Below the pieces are notes generated by a model, which was not told where the DNA came from, did no database searches, and was given only the letters and a program-made list of their open reading frames with translations. Below are positions 14,325 to 16,011 of a stretch of 16,011 nucleotides of DNA, in pieces; within the stretch, counting starts at the first letter, position 1; every line of letters begins with the position of its first letter. The position numbers were made by a program, and so were the translations under genes. The DNA comes from Micavibrio sp. (lineage in GTDB: Bacteria > Pseudomonadota > Alphaproteobacteria > Micavibrionales > Micavibrionaceae). Location of the stretch: NCBI GenBank assembly GCA_027066695.1, contig JAMONE010000050.1, positions 1-16,011 on the forward strand. Direction: 5' to 3'.

Positions 14325-15176
14325 ATGACTAGACGCAAAATGATTTATGAAGGCAAGGCAAAGATTATATATGAAGGCCCTGATGCAAACACGGTTGTGC
14401 AGTATTTCAAAGATGATGCGACCGCTTTTAATGGCAAAAAGCATGAGGTTATAGCGGGGAAAGGGGTTTTGAATAACCGTATTTCTGCGCATCTTATGAC
14501 TAAGCTTGAGGGCATAGGAATTCCAACGCATTTCATCCGCTCCATCAATATGCGCGAGCAACTGGTGCGCAGCGTTGAGATCGTTCCGATTGAACTTGTG
14601 ATGCGTAATGTTGCGGCAGGTTCATTATGTAAGCGTTTAGGGCTTAAAGAGGGTGAAATTCTGCGCAAGCCTTTGGTTGAGTTTTATTACAAGAAAGATG
14701 AGCTTGGAGATCCGTTGATTGGTGAAGATCATATCATTACATTTGGATGGGCAGATCCTTATGAGCTTGAGGAAATGGTTGCTATGGCTTGGCGTATTAA
14801 TGATTACCTTAACGGCCTGTTTTCTGCGCTTGGTTTAACTTTGGTTGATTTTAAGCTGGAGTTTGGCCGTATTTGGGGTGAGCATGGCGAGCTTTATATC
14901 GTGCTAGCCGATGAAATATCACCTGATAATTGCCGTCTATGGGATAGTAAGACAGGCGAGAAATTCGACAAAGATCGCTTCCGTCAAGATTTAGGTGATT
15001 TGGTTGAAGGCTATCAATATGTCGCCGAGCGTCTTGGCCTTATCCCTGAAGGCGGGATTATAAAGGGCGGTAGTGTTAACGAAAAAATGATGGAAGGCCT
15101 CGATCAAATCGAAAACGAACTTGCCGAGCGTCGTCGCTTGCGTGATTTGAAACCGACAAGACCTCGGAAGGCATAG
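14325..15176 (+). CDS. purC: Phosphoribosylaminoimidazole-succinocarboxamide synthase (SAICAR synthetase)
   Basis: Joins aspartate to CAIR with ATP to give SAICAR in purine biosynthesis, in the cytoplasm. From ATG 14325 it is 283 residues, with IYEGKAKIIYEG (7-18) as the N-terminal ATP-binding part, IVPIELVMRNVAAGSLCKRL (86-105, the first family signature) and LVDFKLEFGR (173-182) plus LADEISPDNCRLWD (194-207, the second). AAGGA about seven bases before this ATG and the usual MxRRxxxYEGKAK beginning set the start; an ATG 12 codons earlier gives an atypical extension and overlaps the promoter. The basic, helical tail after about residue 245 (ELAERRRLRDLKPTRPRKA) is longer than in E. coli PurC (237 residues). 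It is convergent with nadK with 11 bases between. Confidence 0.97.
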   Translation: MTRRKMIYEGKAKIIYEGPDANTVVQYFKDDATAFNGKKHEVIAGKGVLNNRISAHLMTKLEGIGIPTHFIRSINMREQLVRSVEIVPIELVMRNVAAGSLCKRLGLKEGEILRKPLVEFYYKKDELGDPLIGEDHIITFGWADPYELEEMVAMAWRINDYLNGLFSALGLTLVDFKLEFGRIWGEHGELYIVLADEISPDNCRLWDSKTGEKFDKDRFRQDLGDLVEGYQYVAERLGLIPEGGIIKGGSVNEKMMEGLDQIENELAERRRLRDLKPTRPRKA

Positions 15177-15187
15177 TTTTTAATAAC

Positions 15188-15946
15188 TCAAGGGGCGAAT
15201 TGTTCTTGGTATATTCGCTCTTCCAGATGATTATCAGGATCAAACAGCAAGGTCGCATGCAGATTTCTTGCCTCATGAATATCAACGCTAGCAATGTTAC
15301 GGACTTCATATGTATCGGCGGATGCGCTAACGGGGCGTTCTTTCGGGTTGATAATCTCAAAGCGCACGCTACTTGTGTTAGGGAGTAACGCGCCCGGCCA
15401 TCTACGCGGTCTAAAGGCACTAATCGGTGTTAGGGGGAGTATGTTTGCGCTTAGCGGTATAATGGGCCCTGCCGCAGAAGAATTATAAGCCGTGCTTCCC
15501 ACAGGGGTGGAGAGCATAATCCCATCACATACCAGCAAAGGCATGCGCACTTCGTCATTCACAAATATCATGATTTTGGCAGAGCTATGGGTTTGGCGTA
15601 AAAGAGATACCTCGTTATAAGCAATATGTTTGAATATTTTGCCGTTAATATCAGTGACATTCATGCGCAAGGGATGGATTTTATAGCTCTGCGCCGCAGC
15701 GATTCGATCAATCAGGTTTTTCCTCTTATATTCATTAAGCAAAAACCCTAATGTCCCCAGATTAAGCCCGTAGAGCGGCAGGTTAATATCTGTAAACTCA
15801 TGAAGCGCGCGCAGCATCGCCCCATCCCCGCCAAGCACAACGATAACATCTGCTGCGCCAATCGGGTGATGCTCATAGAGCTTGTTTAGCTCTTTGAATG
15901 CGTCTTGCGGGCGTTTTCTATTTGATGCGTGAAAGTGGATTTTCAT
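15188..15946 (-). CDS. nadK: NAD kinase
   Basis: Phosphorylates NAD+ to NADP+ with ATP (PpnK family), supplying the NADP that the transhydrogenase and other enzymes use. The 252 residues are typical of the shorter alphaproteobacterial form. Visible motifs are GGDGAML (39-45, phosphate donor site), NLGTLGFL (62-69), YNEVSLLR (110-117, the conserved Asn-Glu), and DGIMLSTPVGSTAYNSSAAG (141-160, substrate site). The start at 15946 places the first strand correctly, but its ribosome site is weak (CAGAG about eight bases upstream). About 65 bases upstream are in the window and show no convincing promoter. The gene appears complete. Confidence 0.96.
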   Translation of the reverse strand: MKIHFHASNRKRPQDAFKELNKLYEHHPIGAADVIVVLGGDGAMLRALHEFTDINLPLYGLNLGTLGFLLNEYKRKNLIDRIAAAQSYKIHPLRMNVTDINGKIFKHIAYNEVSLLRQTHSSAKIMIFVNDEVRMPLLVCDGIMLSTPVGSTAYNSSAAGPIIPLSANILPLTPISAFRPRRWPGALLPNTSSVRFEIINPKERPVSASADTYEVRNIASVDIHEARNLHATLLFDPDNHLEERIYQEQFAP

Positions 15947-16011
15947 TTATATGCTCTGTTTATTGTCCCGCCGATCATTGTGCCATAAGAGAATTTTTAA
16001 GGCTAGATAAT

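Overview
The window looks like chromosomal DNA of a moderately AT-rich, rod-shaped alphaproteobacterium. Four things point there. The proton-translocating transhydrogenase is in the three-gene form (pntAA-pntAB-pntB). There is a gene for the alphaproteobacterial F1-ATPase inhibitor zeta subunit (DUF1476), next to purC. L36 is the short, 41-residue, cysteine-poor type. LigA carries the alphaproteobacterial style of helix-hairpin-helix region. The genus cannot be told from the sequence alone. Almost everything coding is housekeeping; I see no phage, transposase, CRISPR array, defence or secretion cluster, tRNA or rRNA.

Layout. 1-137: leader with small palindromic repeats. 138-2204 (+): NAD-dependent DNA ligase LigA. 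2276-2518 (+): an orphan 80-residue protein, followed by a nested palindrome/terminator-like structure. 2669-3950 (-): a lysophospholipase-like alpha/beta hydrolase and a small helical orphan downstream of it. 3958-4069: first copy of a long inverted-repeat element. 4111-7101 (-): the pntAA-pntAB-pntB operon. 7225-7493 (+): promoter, rpmJ (L36, too short for routine ORF calling) and its terminator. 7603-13297 (+): the cell-elongation (elongasome) operon mreB-mreC-mreD-mrdA(PBP2)-rodA, interrupted between mreB and mreC by the second copy of the inverted-repeat element (8654-8783). 13298-14218 (-): DUF1476-bolA-grxD, convergent with rodA with no spacer. 14325-15176 (+): purC, divergent from DUF1476. 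15188-15946 (-): NAD kinase, convergent with purC.

How the genes work together. MreB filaments, the MreC/MreD membrane scaffold, the RodA glycosyltransferase and the PBP2 transpeptidase form one peptidoglycan-elongation machine, and here they are encoded in order on one strand. PntAA/AB/B use the proton gradient to make NADPH, and NadK makes the NADP pool they act on. The CGFS glutaredoxin and BolA are known to form an iron-sulfur/iron-sensing complex, and they share a strand with the ATPase inhibitor gene.

The most unusual signal is non-coding. Two 112-130 bp elements share internal motifs and strand orientation, while their terminal arms differ in sequence and remain complementary. One sits inside the mre operon and the other ends seven bases before the hydrolase start codon. 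A second family of small palindromes (8-bp stem, conserved flanks) occurs around ligA and after the 80-residue orphan.
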